64,000 nt of DNA. It comes from Enterobacteriaceae bacterium RIT714. GTDB lineage: Bacteria > Pseudomonadota > Gammaproteobacteria > Enterobacterales > Enterobacteriaceae. Of this stretch, positions 46,195-55,086 are shown in pieces (position 1 is the stretch's first letter; every line of letters begins with the position of its first letter). The DNA lies in NCBI GenBank assembly GCA_009668015.1, contig WJYB01000015.1, positions 1 through 64,000 of the forward strand, in the 5' to 3' direction. Position numbers and translations under genes: made by a program. Under the pieces are notes generated by a model. It was not told the origin of the DNA. It did no database searches and saw only the letters and a program-made list of their open reading frames with translations.

Positions 46195-47136
46195 ATGTTA
46201 GACAATGTTTTGAGAATTGCCACACGCCAAAGCCCTCTTGCGCTCTGGCAGGCACAATATGTTAAGCAGCGCCTCGAAGCCTGCCATTCGGGCTTACGTG
46301 TCGAACTGGTGCCCATGGTGACGCGCGGCGATGTGATCCTTGATACGCCGCTGGCGAAAGTGGGCGGTAAAGGTCTGTTTGTAAAAGAGCTGGAAGTCGC
46401 ACTGCTTGAAAACCGCGCCGATATCGCCGTCCATTCCATGAAAGATGTGCCGGTCGAATTCCCTGAAGGATTAGGCCTGGTCACCATTTGCGAGCGCGAA
46501 GATCCGCGTGACGCCTTCGTCTCAAATCGTTACGACTCGCTGGATGATTTACCTCACGGCAGCGTGGTTGGCACGTCAAGTTTACGCCGCCAGTGTCAGC
46601 TGGCGGAACGGCGTCCGGATCTGGTGATCCGCTCTCTTCGCGGCAACGTTGGAACGCGCCTCGGCAAGCTTGATAACGGTGATTACGATGCCATTATTCT
46701 GGCAGTCGCTGGCCTGAAGCGCCTGGGGCTGGAATCACGCGTGCGCGTTGCCCTTCCGCCAGAGCTGTCTCTGCCCGCAGTGGGTCAGGGCGCGGTCGGG
46801 ATTGAGTGCCGTCTTGATGACGAACGTACCCGTCACCTGCTCGCCCCGCTTAATCACGATGAGACCGCTGTCCGCGTCAAAGCCGAACGTGCAATGAATA
46901 CTCGTCTCGAAGGTGGCTGCCAGGTGCCGATTGGCAGCTATGCTGAATTGAGTGACGGTGAACTGTGGCTGCGTGCGCTGGTTGGCGCGCCGGATGGTTC
47001 ACAGATGGTCCGCGGTGAACGTCGCGGCCCGGCGCAAGATGCAGAAATGCTTGGCGTATCACTTGCGGAAGAGCTACTTGATAACGGCGCGCGCGAGATC
47101 CTGGCCGATGTCTATAACGGAGAACCCCCAGCATGA
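46195..47136 (+). CDS. hemC: Porphobilinogen deaminase (hydroxymethylbilane synthase)
   Basis: 313 aa, as in E. coli. Polymerises four porphobilinogens to hydroxymethylbilane. [18 protein letters not shown] at the start, HSMKDVP and SSLRRQCQL in the active site, and the dipyrromethane-cofactor Cys in [13 protein letters not shown]. The ATG at 46195 is chosen; a start five codons upstream (46180) is possible but less family-like. Overlaps hemD by ATGA. First gene of hemCDXY. Confidence 0.97.
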   Translation: MLDNVLRIATRQSPLALWQAQYVKQRLEACHSGLRVELVPMVTRGDVILDTPLAKVGGKGLFVKELEVALLENRADIAVHSMKDVPVEFPEGLGLVTICEREDPRDAFVSNRYDSLDDLPHGSVVGTSSLRRQCQLAERRPDLVIRSLRGNVGTRLGKLDNGDYDAIILAVAGLKRLGLESRVRVALPPELSLPAVGQGAVGIECRLDDERTRHLLAPLNHDETAVRVKAERAMNTRLEGGCQVPIGSYAELSDGELWLRALVGAPDGSQMVRGERRGPAQDAEMLGVSLAEELLDNGAREILADVYNGEPPA

Positions 47137-47873
47137 GTATTCTCGTCACCCGCCCTTCTCCCGCAGGAGAGCAGTTAGTGAGCCGTCTGCGCGCACTGGG
47201 GCAGGTGGCATGGAGCTTTCCGCTGATCGAATTTTCTCCGGGCCGGGAGTTATCCATGCTCTCCGGCCATCTTGATGCCCTGAACGCCAGCGATCTTGTG
47301 TTCGTCTTATCACAACATGCGGTCGAATTCGCCCACGCCCAATTGCAACAAGAGAAGAAGAGCTGGCCGACCGCGCCACGCTATTTCGCGATTGGTCGCA
47401 CCACTGCGCTGGCCCTGCACGCCGTCAGCGGAATAGATATTCAGTATCCGTTAGATCGGGAAATCAGCGAAGTCTTGCTACAATTACCTGAATTACAATC
47501 TGTTGCGGGAAAGCGCGCGTTGATACTGCGCGGTAACGGTGGCCGTGAATTACTGGGTGAAACCCTGAGTGCCCGTGGCGCTGACGTCACCTTCTGCGAA
47601 TGCTATCAGCGCTGTGCAAAGTATTATGACGGTGCGCAAGAAGCGATGCGCTGGCATACGCGCGGTGTCGATACGCTGGTGATCACCAGCGGCGAAATGC
47701 TGCATCAGCTCTGGTCGCTGATTCCACAATGGTATCGTGAAAACTGGTTACTCCGCTGTCGGCTACTGGTCGTCAGTGAGCGTCTGGCGAACCTCGCCCG
47801 GGAACTGGGCTGGCAAGATATTCGGATCGCTGATAACGCCGACAACGATGCGCTGCTGCGCGCATTACAATAA
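47133..47873 (+). CDS. hemD: Uroporphyrinogen-III synthase
   Basis: 246 aa, as in E. coli. Cyclises hydroxymethylbilane with inversion of ring D. Two-domain HEM4 fold: [14 protein letters not shown] at the N-terminus, and [20 protein letters not shown] with the conserved Tyr in FCECYQR. The sequence is typically poorly conserved, so identification rests on the HEM4 pattern and its place in hemCDXY. Confidence 0.96.
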   Translation: MSILVTRPSPAGEQLVSRLRALGQVAWSFPLIEFSPGRELSMLSGHLDALNASDLVFVLSQHAVEFAHAQLQQEKKSWPTAPRYFAIGRTTALALHAVSGIDIQYPLDREISEVLLQLPELQSVAGKRALILRGNGGRELLGETLSARGADVTFCECYQRCAKYYDGAQEAMRWHTRGVDTLVITSGEMLHQLWSLIPQWYRENWLLRCRLLVVSERLANLARELGWQDIRIADNADNDALLRALQ

Positions 47874-47894
47874 CTCTCATAATGGGAAGCCATA

Positions 47895-49082
47895 ATGACG
47901 GAACAAGAAAAATCCTCCGCCGTGGTTGAAGAGACCAGGGAGACTGTGGAGATCACGCCACAGCCAGAGAAGACAGAAAAGACAGTTGAGAAAAAAAACG
48001 GCAGCAATAAAACCAGCCTGACGCTCAGCGCTGTCGCTATCGCCATTGCTCTGGCTGCCGGTATCGGTCTGTATGGCGTAGTGAAAAAACAGGCGACCAC
48101 CCAGTCGGAAACCAGCGATGCGCTGGTAAATCAGATCACCGCGCTGCAAAAAGCGCAGGAGACGCAGAAAACCGAGCTGGAAAATATCATTAAGCAGCAG
48201 TCATCCCAGCTTGCCGAGGCCAATACCCGGCGAGAAGAGCTGGCGAAACAGCTTGGTGAAGTCCAGCAAAAAGTCGCGACCATTTCCGGCACTGACGCCA
48301 AAACCTGGCTGCTGTCACAGGCTGATTTCCTGGTCAAACTGGCAGGACGTAAGCTGTGGAGCGATCAGGATGTCACAACGGCCGCGGCACTGTTAAAAAG
48401 CGCCGATGCCAGCCTGGCCGACATGAACGACCCGAGCTTAATCACCGCTCGTCGCGCCATTACCGAAGATATTGCCAGCCTGGGCGCCGTTTCTCAGGTG
48501 GATTATGACGGCATCATCCTTAGGGTAAATCAGCTTTCGAATCAAATTGATAATCTGCGGCTTGCGGATAATAACGACGATGATTCCCCGATGGATTCTG
48601 ACGGGACTGAACTGTCGAGTTCCCTGAGCGAGTGGCGCATCAACCTGCAGAAAAGCTGGCAGAACTTTATGGACAGCTTTATCACCGTTCGCCGTCGTGA
48701 CGAAACGGCCGTCCCGCTGCTGGCCCCGAATCAGGATGTTTATCTGCGTGAAAACATTCGTTCCCGCCTGCTGGTTGCCGCACAGGCCGTCCCGCGTCAT
48801 CAGGAAGAGACGTACAAACAGGCGCTGGATAATGTCTCGACCTGGGTACGCGCGTATTACGATACCAGCGATGCCACGACAACCGCGTTCCTGGACGATG
48901 TGGACAAACTCAGTCAGCAAAATATCACCATGAATGTCCCGGACAAACTGGAAAGCCAGCCGATTCTGGAAAAGCTGATGCAAACCCGCGTGCGTAACCT
49001 GCTGGCACAGCCGGGCGTGGCAGCGGAGCCGAATGCCGCAGCGCCTGCGCCAGCCCCTGAAAGCGCACCTCAAGGAGAGTAA
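47895..49082 (+). CDS. hemX: HemX, membrane protein of the hemCDXY operon
   Basis: 395 aa (E. coli 393). Acidic N-terminal tail, then one TM helix (~residues 40-62: [20 protein letters not shown]), then a periplasmic coiled coil ([20 protein letters not shown] and onward) and helical domain, with an Ala/Pro-rich end. It is often labelled uroporphyrinogen-III methyltransferase, but no SAM-binding or tetrapyrrole methylase motif is present; I would not use that name. Function unproven. Confidence 0.93.
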   Translation: MTEQEKSSAVVEETRETVEITPQPEKTEKTVEKKNGSNKTSLTLSAVAIAIALAAGIGLYGVVKKQATTQSETSDALVNQITALQKAQETQKTELENIIKQQSSQLAEANTRREELAKQLGEVQQKVATISGTDAKTWLLSQADFLVKLAGRKLWSDQDVTTAAALLKSADASLADMNDPSLITARRAITEDIASLGAVSQVDYDGIILRVNQLSNQIDNLRLADNNDDDSPMDSDGTELSSSLSEWRINLQKSWQNFMDSFITVRRRDETAVPLLAPNQDVYLRENIRSRLLVAAQAVPRHQEETYKQALDNVSTWVRAYYDTSDATTTAFLDDVDKLSQQNITMNVPDKLESQPILEKLMQTRVRNLLAQPGVAAEPNAAAPAPAPESAPQGE

Positions 49083-49084
49083 TC

Positions 49085-50281
49085 ATGTTAAAAGTCTTAT
49101 TACTCTTCTTATTGTTGATCGCCGGGATCGTCCTGGGGCCAATGCTGGCCGGACATCAGGGCTATGTCCTGATCCAGACCGATAACTACAACGTCGAAAC
49201 CAGCGTCACCGGTCTGGTGATCATTTTGATCCTCACCATGGTGGTGTTGTTTGTGATCGAATGGATCCTGCGCCGTATTTTCCGTACCGGCGCGCACACC
49301 CGTGGTTGGTTCGTTGGCCGCAAACGTCGTCGCGCACGCAAACAAACCGAACAGGCGCTGCTCAAGCTGGCCGAAGGCGATTATCAGCAGGTTGAAAAAC
49401 TGATGTCGAAAAACGCCGATCATGCAGAGCAGCCCGTCGTGAACTATCTGTTGGCAGCAGAAGCCGCACAACAGCGCGGCGATGAAGTGCGTGCAAATCA
49501 GCATCTGGAGCGCGCTTCTGAGCTGGCCTCAAACGATCAGATTCCGGTTGAGATCACCCGCGTTCGTTTGCAGCTGGCGCGTAATGAGAATCACGCCGCG
49601 CGTCACGGAGTCGACCGTCTGTTGGAGATCACACCACGCCATCCGGAAGTGCTGCGCCTTGCCGAACAGGCCTATATTCGCACCGGTGCCTGGGGTTCAT
49701 TGCTGGATATCATTCCTTCAATGGCGAAAGCTGAGGTCGGCGATGATGACCACCGTGATGCATTGCAGCGTCAGGCGTGGATTGGCCTGATGGATCAGGC
49801 TCGCGCCGATCTGGGTAGCGACGGTCTGAAGACCTGGTGGAAAAATCAGAGCCGTAAAACGCGTCAGCAAGTTCCATTGCAGGTGGCAATGGCAGAGCAT
49901 CTTATCGAATGTGACGATCATGACACCGCGCAGGAGATTATTCTCGATGGCCTGAAGCGCCAGTATGACGATCGGCTGGTAATGGTGATCCCGCGTCTCA
50001 GAACTAACAATCCTGAGCAGATGGAAAAAATGCTCCGCCAGCAGATTAAAACGGTCGGCGATCGCCCACTGCTGTGGAGTACGTTAGGTCAGTCGCTGAT
50101 GAAACACGGCGAATGGCAAGAGGCGAGTCTTGCCTTCCGCGCAGCGCTGAAACAGCGTCCGGACGCGTTTGACTACGCCTGGCTTGCGGATACGCTGGAT
50201 AAACAGCATAAGCCGGAAGAAGCCGCCGCCATGCGTCGTGATGGCTTGCTGTTAACGTTGCAGAACAACGGTAGTCAGTAA
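49085..50281 (+). CDS. hemY: HemY, TPR-containing inner membrane protein
   Basis: 398 aa, as in E. coli. Two N-terminal TM helices (VLLLFLLLIAGIVLGPMLAG; VIILILTMVVLFVIEWIL), then a basic stretch and TPR repeats to the C-terminus. It is linked to heme metabolism by its operon; it is unrelated to Bacillus HemY protoporphyrinogen oxidase. 2 bp after hemX; strong terminator after the stop. Confidence 0.95.
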   Translation: MLKVLLLFLLLIAGIVLGPMLAGHQGYVLIQTDNYNVETSVTGLVIILILTMVVLFVIEWILRRIFRTGAHTRGWFVGRKRRRARKQTEQALLKLAEGDYQQVEKLMSKNADHAEQPVVNYLLAAEAAQQRGDEVRANQHLERASELASNDQIPVEITRVRLQLARNENHAARHGVDRLLEITPRHPEVLRLAEQAYIRTGAWGSLLDIIPSMAKAEVGDDDHRDALQRQAWIGLMDQARADLGSDGLKTWWKNQSRKTRQQVPLQVAMAEHLIECDDHDTAQEIILDGLKRQYDDRLVMVIPRLRTNNPEQMEKMLRQQIKTVGDRPLLWSTLGQSLMKHGEWQEASLAFRAALKQRPDAFDYAWLADTLDKQHKPEEAAAMRRDGLLLTLQNNGSQ

Positions 50282-50304
50282 CGGCGAAGAGCCGTTGAGA
50301 ATCA

Positions 50305-50327
50305 GGAGGCCTCTGGCCTCCTTTTTT
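50305..50327 (+). terminator. Rho-independent terminator after hemCDXY
   Basis: Stem GGAGGCC / GGCCTCC (50305-50321), loop TCT, followed by TTTTTT. It lies 24 bp after the hemY stop. Confidence 0.93.
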
Positions 50328-50351
50328 ATTGCCGAAACCTGAGCGTCACCC

Positions 50352-50555
50352 ATAAAAAAACGCCTGCTAAAAAGCAGGCGTTAAACAGATCTATTCGACA
50401 ACATATATTGGTGCTTCACTCAACGTTGTGTCCATGGTGTTTGATGAGGCCGAAGCGACATCTGTCAGTGGACGATAAGCACCGTAAACGGCTCTGCGTC
50501 ATTCCTGGGTTTATGAGGCCCTGAGGCGAACATAAGAGATGGAATGAGCATCTAC
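50352..50555 (-). ncRNA. glmZ: Small RNA GlmZ
   Basis: About 204 nt on the minus strand (E. coli 207). The 5' end GTAGATGCTCATTCCATCTC and the middle part (TGACGCAGAGCCGTTTACGG, GGTGCTTATCGTCCACTGAC) match E. coli GlmZ closely from memory. The 3' end is a terminator: AACGCCTGC / GCAGGCGTT (complement of 50359-50382) plus a T-run. GlmZ activates glmS translation with Hfq and is cut by RNase E guided by RapZ. The single-stranded segment before the terminator, which carries the glmS-pairing bases, differs from E. coli. Position beside hemY is as in E. coli. Confidence 0.93.
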
Positions 50556-50566
50556 ACGTATATTAT

Positions 50567-50584
50567 TGCACGTAACGTGCCAAC
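50567..50584 (-). promoter_or_regulatory. Sigma-54-type promoter of glmZ
   Basis: Minus strand TGGCAC-GTTAC-GTGCA matches TGGCAC-N5-TTGCA with one mismatch and ends about 12 bp before the GlmZ 5' end. An A/T-rich AATAATATA overlaps downstream and could act as a sigma-70 -10, giving overlapping promoters. Confidence 0.75.
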
Positions 50585-50688
50585 GTTGCATCCAGAAGTT
50601 TTACATTGTGCAACATTTTAAGATTAAAGGAGTTTTTCATTCGACAGCGTTATTCGGGCGCGATAGCTCAATGAGAGCGGAGAATAAG

Positions 50689-50801
50689 TGTCTCCTGAGA
50701 GCGACAGGATTATCTCTTTCAAGAAAAGTATATTTAAATCAGATGGTTATTTGTCTCTGAATCGCGACAAATGGTGATAGCGTTGTCGGGAAATGACAAC
50801 A
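50689..50801 (-). promoter_or_regulatory. GlrR (QseF) activator sites upstream of glmZ
   Basis: Two exact TGTC-N10-GACA boxes at 50689-50706 and 50752-50769, and a third with one mismatch (TGTC-N10-AACA) starting near 50784. Exact TGTC-N10-GACA boxes are the GlrR targets described for glmY/glmZ of enterobacteria. An IHF-like site (50737-50749, AATCAGATGGTTA) lies between them. Confidence 0.75.
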
Positions 50802-50827
50802 GCATGCAGGAATGACAGAAAACAAAA

Positions 50828-50847
50828 AACCCCGCCGAAGCGGGGTT
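50828..50847 (-). terminator. Terminator of the tRNA operon
   Basis: Minus strand AACCCCGC-TTCG-GCGGGGTT followed by a T-run, 6 bp after the tRNA-Pro 3' CCA. A very stable tetraloop hairpin. Confidence 0.95.
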
Positions 50848-50853
50848 CAAAAT

Positions 50854-50930
50854 TGGTCGGCGAGAGAGGATTCGAACCTCCGACCCACTGGTCCCAAACC
50901 AGTTGCGCTACCAAGCTGCGCTACTCGCCG
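50854..50930 (-). tRNA. proM: tRNA-Pro (UGG)
   Basis: 77 nt with encoded CCA. Begins CGGCGAGTAGCGCAG, anticodon UGG in GTTTGGGACC, T-arm GGTTCGAATCC. Last of the Arg-His-Leu-Pro operon, the same order as argX-hisR-leuT-proM. Confidence 0.97.
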
Positions 50931-50972
50931 ATATACTGCTTTTTTGAATTTTTAGTTCAATACTTTAAGTCG

Positions 50973-51059
50973 TGGTGCGAGGGGGGGGACTTGAACCCCC
51001 ACGTCCGTTAAGACACTAACACCTGAAGCTAGCGCGTCTACCAATTCCGCCACCGTCGC
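50973..51059 (-). tRNA. leuT: tRNA-Leu (CAG)
   Basis: 87 nt, class II, with encoded CCA. Begins GCGACGGTGGCGGAATTGGT; anticodon CAG in GCTTCAGGTG; long variable arm GTCTTAACGGAC. Acceptor position 5 is C opposite C at 68, a mismatch. E. coli leuT, from memory, has A opposite C there, so an unpaired position is tolerated. Confidence 0.97.
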
Positions 51060-51079
51060 ATGTCACAACTTATCAATAA

Positions 51080-51156
51080 TGGGGTGGCTAATGGGATTCG
51101 AACCCACGACAACTGGAATCACAATCCAGGGCTCTACCAACTGAGCTATAGCCACC
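51080..51156 (-). tRNA. hisR: tRNA-His (GUG)
   Basis: 77 nt including the extra 5' G(-1) typical of tRNA-His, paired with the discriminator C. Anticodon GUG in GATTGTGATTCC; CCA encoded. Second in the operon. Confidence 0.98.
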
Positions 51157-51223
51157 ACTACTTTATTCTTTCACGCGGTTCTGAAACTTCCAGACCACCG
51201 CAGCTCTAGCGCCGGGAAAATAT

Positions 51224-51300
<77 letters not shown>

Positions 51301-51321
51301 TTAGCGCCGTTGCGGGGCTGG

Positions 51322-51350
51322 ATATTACGGAGGTCTCGGTCTGCTGTCTA
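51322..51350 (-). promoter_or_regulatory. Promoter of the argX-hisR-leuT-proM operon
   Basis: Minus strand -35 TAGACA (complement of 51345-51350), 17-bp spacer, -10 TAATAT (complement of 51322-51327). The bases after the -10 are G/C-rich (CCAGCCCCGCAACGGCGC), a discriminator typical of stringently controlled stable-RNA promoters. Confidence 0.75.
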
Positions 51351-51365
51351 GTGCTTTTTTAAAAT

Positions 51366-51396
51366 AAATGCGCGTTTGGTTATGCTTTGCGCATTT
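51366..51396 (-). terminator. Possible terminator after yifK
   Basis: Minus strand AAATGCGC / GCGCATTT (complement of 51366-51396) with a 15-nt loop, followed by ATTTT. It separates yifK from the tRNA operon promoter. Confidence 0.55.
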
Positions 51397-51405
51397 TGTC
51401 GCTTA

Positions 51406-52788
51406 TTACTCCACTTTTTGGCTTACAGCATGACGGCTGAGACCAAAAATCTTATATCCGACCGAGACTGCAGCCATGAAGATAATCCCGACAAACAGCG
51501 ACATGCGGGTGTCCTCATTGAAGTACATCCCGATCAAAACACAGATCAGAAATGCCATCGTTAAATAGTTCGCCCACGGGAACATAATCGAACGGAACGG
51601 ATGGCTGGCTATCGCCTTCTGGTGCGCCTTGCGAAAACGCAGCTGGCTAATCAGGATCACAAACCACGGCACCATACCCGGCAGCACGCTGGCGCTGTAG
51701 ACATAGACGAATACGCGCTGCGGATTCGGGATGATGTAGTTCAGGCACGAGCCAATCAGCAGAATGGCAATGGAGACCGCTACGCCCGCGACAGGCACAC
51801 CCGCACGGGAGACTTTGCCCATTGTCGCCGGAAGCTGACGGTTTTTCGCCAGCGCATAGAGCATACGCCCACAGCTGTACATACCGCTGTTACAGCCGGA
51901 GAGCGCCGCCGTCAGGACCACAAAGTTAATGATACCGGCCGCCGCCGTGATACCGATTTTCGCGAAGGTCAGTACGAATGGACTGCCGGTGGTGCCAATC
52001 TGGTTCCACGGGAAAATGGTGACGATAACGAAAATCGCGCCGACGTAGAAAATCAGGATGCGCCACAGCACTTTGCCGACAGCGCTGCGCAATGTGACCT
52101 GCGGATTTTTGGCTTCACCTGCGGTGATACCGATCAGTTCCACGCCCTGATAGGATGCCACCACGATACACAGCGCCGTCAGAAAGCCCTTCCAGCCGCC
52201 AGCAAAGAAACCGCCATGGTCAGTCAGATTGCCAAAACCAATCGCCTGCCCGCCATTCCCAAAGCCAAAGAAGATCACTCCCAGGCCAACGACAATCATC
52301 ACGATAATGGTGGTGACTTTGATCATCGCAAACCAGAACTCGATTTCGCCGTACAGACGCACGGCAGCAAGATTCGCGAGCGCCACAAGCCCCACGGCAA
52401 TCAGCGCGGGTATCCATTGTGCCATTTCCGGGAACCAGAACTGGACATAGACACCTATCGCGGTGATCTCCGATATCCCCACCGCCATCCACATAAACCA
52501 GTAAGACCAGGCCGTGAGATAGCCAAAAAACGGGCTCATGTATTTGTGCGCGTAAACGGCGAACGAACCGGCAACCGGCTCGAGGAACAACATTTCGCCC
52601 ATCGAGCGCATGATGAAGAAAACGAACAGCCCGGCGACAATGTAAGCCAGTAAGACGGACGGACCAGCCCATTTCAGCGTGCTGGCGGAGCCCATAAACA
52701 GGCCGACGCCGATTGTGCCGCCAAGGGCGATTAATTCTATATGTCGAGCCTCCAGCCCACGCTGAAGCTCAGGTTTTTTCTCTGCCAT
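51406..52788 (-). CDS. yifK: Amino acid permease YifK (threonine/serine)
   Basis: 460 aa (E. coli 461). APC-superfamily AAT permease with 12 TM helices; the TM1 signature is [22 protein letters not shown] and [18 protein letters not shown] follows TM5. In E. coli it transports threonine and serine (also called ThrP). The 5' UTR has a CA-rich stretch suitable for GcvB pairing. The gene follows wecG in the same direction, but a hairpin at 52950-52977 lies between them. Confidence 0.93.
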   Translation of the reverse strand: MAEKKPELQRGLEARHIELIALGGTIGVGLFMGSASTLKWAGPSVLLAYIVAGLFVFFIMRSMGEMLFLEPVAGSFAVYAHKYMSPFFGYLTAWSYWFMWMAVGISEITAIGVYVQFWFPEMAQWIPALIAVGLVALANLAAVRLYGEIEFWFAMIKVTTIIVMIVVGLGVIFFGFGNGGQAIGFGNLTDHGGFFAGGWKGFLTALCIVVASYQGVELIGITAGEAKNPQVTLRSAVGKVLWRILIFYVGAIFVIVTIFPWNQIGTTGSPFVLTFAKIGITAAAGIINFVVLTAALSGCNSGMYSCGRMLYALAKNRQLPATMGKVSRAGVPVAGVAVSIAILLIGSCLNYIIPNPQRVFVYVYSASVLPGMVPWFVILISQLRFRKAHQKAIASHPFRSIMFPWANYLTMAFLICVLIGMYFNEDTRMSLFVGIIFMAAVSVGYKIFGLSRHAVSQKVE

Positions 52789-52796
52789 AAATCCTC

Positions 52797-52829
52797 GGTT
52801 GTGTTTGCTGTTGTCCCGGCTTTTGCCGG
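52797..52829 (-). promoter_or_regulatory. Probable GcvB-binding region in the yifK 5' UTR
   Basis: Minus strand GACAACAGCAAACACAACC (complement of 52797-52815) lies 8 bp before the yifK start codon, next to its ribosome-binding site. CA-rich tracts in this position pair with the G/U-rich R1 of GcvB, which represses amino-acid transporter genes. A hairpin CCGGC-AAAA-GCCGG (52816-52829) is just upstream. Confidence 0.5.
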
Positions 52830-52949
52830 TTATTATTTTTGGGTACTGAAATACGGGGAGGAATGGTTTCTTAAATTCTACGAAATGGCAAACGATGCGT
52901 TAAAAAAATGAATGTATTGCACACAAACGCAGCAGTTTTGCAGGGGAGT

Positions 52950-52977
52950 TGCAGCGCGAATAGCATATCGCGCTACA
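52950..52977 (-). terminator. Hairpin after wecG (no U-run)
   Basis: Minus strand TGTAGCGCGA / TCGCGCTGCA, ten pairs including one G-U, 6 bp past the wecG stop. No T-run follows, so it may protect the mRNA 3' end or attenuate rather than terminate. Confidence 0.45.
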
Positions 52978-52983
52978 TTTTGG

Positions 52984-53724
52984 TTACATACGACCGGTGT
53001 AATGCCAGGCCAGATAGCGCAGGAGTTTAATCTGTCGCTTGATGCGACTCGGTTGGGATAAGAGTCGGTACAGCCACTCCAGCCCCAGATTCTGCCACAC
53101 CTTAGGCGCTCGTTTCACATGCCCGGTGAAGACATCATACGTCCCACCAACGCCCATATAGAGCGCATCCGGGCACACCTGACGGCAGTCGCGCATCAGG
53201 ATTTCCTGACGTGGGGATCCCATCGCCACCGTCACAATCTTTGCGCCGCTGTCGCGAACACGCTCAAAGAGTGCCTGACGCTCTTCCGGTTTGAAGTATC
53301 CGTCCTGACTCCCGACAATATTCACGTTCCACTGGTCGCGGAGTTTTTGCTCCGTCTGTGCCAGAACGTCCGGCTTGCCGCCAATCAAAAACACCGGCGT
53401 CCCCTGCTGGCCAGCCCGCGCCATCAGCGCTTCCCACAGGTCAGCCCCGGCGACGCGAGAAACCTGGGCCTGCGGATACTTTTTACGAATCGAGCGGACC
53501 ACGCTGATGCCATCCGCATATTTAAACTCAGCGGCTTCAATCAGGCTTTTGACTTCCGCGTTATCTTCAATCGCCAGCATTTTTTCCGCATTAATCGCCA
53601 CCAGCGTACCGGATTTAATCTGGCCACCGGCACACAGATAATCCAGCGCATGCTGCATATCACGCCAGCCAATCAGCTGCAGGCCGCGCAGCGTGTAAAC
53701 CGGCGCAGAGGTCATGTCAGTCAT
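52984..53724 (-). CDS. wecG: UDP-N-acetyl-D-mannosaminuronic acid transferase
   Basis: 246 aa, as in E. coli. WecG/TagA/CpsF family (GT26): transfers ManNAcA from UDP-ManNAcA to GlcNAc-PP-undecaprenol, forming lipid II of ECA. Family motifs: [62 protein letters not shown] and [17 protein letters not shown]. Last gene of the ECA operon, 12 bp after wzyE. Confidence 0.97.
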   Translation of the reverse strand: MTDMTSAPVYTLRGLQLIGWRDMQHALDYLCAGGQIKSGTLVAINAEKMLAIEDNAEVKSLIEAAEFKYADGISVVRSIRKKYPQAQVSRVAGADLWEALMARAGQQGTPVFLIGGKPDVLAQTEQKLRDQWNVNIVGSQDGYFKPEERQALFERVRDSGAKIVTVAMGSPRQEILMRDCRQVCPDALYMGVGGTYDVFTGHVKRAPKVWQNLGLEWLYRLLSQPSRIKRQIKLLRYLAWHYTGRM

Positions 53725-53736
53725 TATTATCCTTAC

Positions 53737-55086
53737 TCAGACTTGGGAAAGCGTCCTGACGGGCCGGGGCTCGCGCCTGTGAACCAGGCCCGCGCAGTCA
53801 AACAGCCAGTACAACAGTTTCGCCAGTAACAGGCAGATACCAAATACCACCATGAAAAACACCACGCGCGAGACAAACGAATCAAGCCCTTCGCGCGCCA
53901 GAACAATCATATTGAAAATGGCACCAAAACAGAAACTGTGCAAAATCGCGGCTTTGTAGCGATTGGTTTCTTCGTTTCCGCGCACGTAGAGCCAGTCAAA
54001 CCATTTGATAATCAGGCCAACGGCCAGCGCCCCTGGCAGAATAAACCAGACGCCCCCCATCACCACCAGCGAGCCAATCAGCGTCGGAGAGATAGCCAGC
54101 CCGGAATGGTTGTTCAGCACTTCCCAGGTGAAGTAGTTTGCCGTATTCAGCACAATGCCCGGGCGATCTGGCCAGAGCCAGGTCGGAATAAAGACGTAAA
54201 AATCGCGCACGATCGGTGCCAACCCCTGAAACTCGATTTTGTCGTAGTTTTGCAGCAGCAGCGCCAGGTTTTCCCACGGCGAGAAGGTGTCGCGGGTGAG
54301 GTACAGGAAGGTGTAAAACGCCTCGTCACCGCTCACGTCCAGGCCATAGCGCTTCAGCGCCAGCCAGAACATGCCTACGATACCAAACACGCCCGCAGCA
54401 ACCAGCATCCACAAAGAGATCCAACCGCGAATAATGCCGATAAACAGGAAGATAGCGAAGGCGATAATGATGTTGGCGCGAGTCCCGCCGACAATCATGT
54501 ACGTCAGCAAGCCAAATGCCACCGTGCTGACGAGGAAAAAGAGCCATGCCTTACTGTTCTGATGGAGAAAATAGACCACCAGCATCGCCGGAATGAAGAA
54601 GTAGAAGAATCTTTTCAGCGCCACGCCGGAGACCTCAGCCGAAAATATCTGGCTGTAGGAGTGCAGCTTAAACAGCAAGAAGCCGTTGTGCATAAAGAAG
54701 ATGCCGACGCTCACCAGCGCAATAATCATCAACATCACCCAGGTCAGGTGCGTTTCGACACGGTTCATGGTGAACAGCGGGCGGCGCGGGCCGCGGCTGA
54801 CAGGCCGTAGACGCGTTTTATACGTCACGTAGTAAACCGCGTAGAAACAGGTCGCTGATAACAACGCCTGCATCATGATCTCTGGCGGCGCTACGCCCAC
54901 GTCAAAACGGAAAACCAGAATGCTGGTCAACGGGAAACCAAAGAAAAACGTCAGTAAAAACAGCAACGAAAAGAAGACGTTGAAGTTGAAACGCACGCGG
55001 CGGAACTCAAACCAGGTCAGCGTCGCGATAAACAGCGAGCTCAGAAGCCAAATCACCAATAAACCGCTAAATTGCAACTGGCTCAT
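53737..55086 (-). CDS. wzyE: Enterobacterial common antigen polymerase WzyE
   Basis: 449 aa (E. coli 450). Multi-TM polymerase (about eleven segments) that joins ECA trisaccharide repeats in the periplasm. Conserved loops: [40 protein letters not shown], and [20 protein letters not shown]. The ATG at 55086 ([11 protein letters not shown]) overlaps the wecF stop by ATGA; an in-frame extension of 13 codons is not family-like. Confidence 0.95.
   Translation of the reverse strand: MSQLQFSGLLVIWLLSSLFIATLTWFEFRRVRFNFNVFFSLLFLLTFFFGFPLTSILVFRFDVGVAPPEIMMQALLSATCFYAVYYVTYKTRLRPVSRGPRRPLFTMNRVETHLTWVMLMIIALVSVGIFFMHNGFLLFKLHSYSQIFSAEVSGVALKRFFYFFIPAMLVVYFLHQNSKAWLFFLVSTVAFGLLTYMIVGGTRANIIIAFAIFLFIGIIRGWISLWMLVAAGVFGIVGMFWLALKRYGLDVSGDEAFYTFLYLTRDTFSPWENLALLLQNYDKIEFQGLAPIVRDFYVFIPTWLWPDRPGIVLNTANYFTWEVLNNHSGLAISPTLIGSLVVMGGVWFILPGALAVGLIIKWFDWLYVRGNEETNRYKAAILHSFCFGAIFNMIVLAREGLDSFVSRVVFFMVVFGICLLLAKLLYWLFDCAGLVHRREPRPVRTLSQV

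Noticed and set aside
47895-49082. Uroporphyrinogen-III C-methyltransferase for hemX
   Set aside because: The name is historical. The protein is a TM/coiled-coil protein without SAM-binding or tetrapyrrole methylase motifs.
51601-52653. 350-codon open frame opposite yifK
   Set aside because: Translation rich in His, Arg, Asn and Gln, antisense to the TM helices of yifK. No domain is recognisable.
53938-54810. 290-codon open frame opposite wzyE
   Set aside because: Antisense shadow of a membrane protein, with a low-complexity hydrophilic translation.
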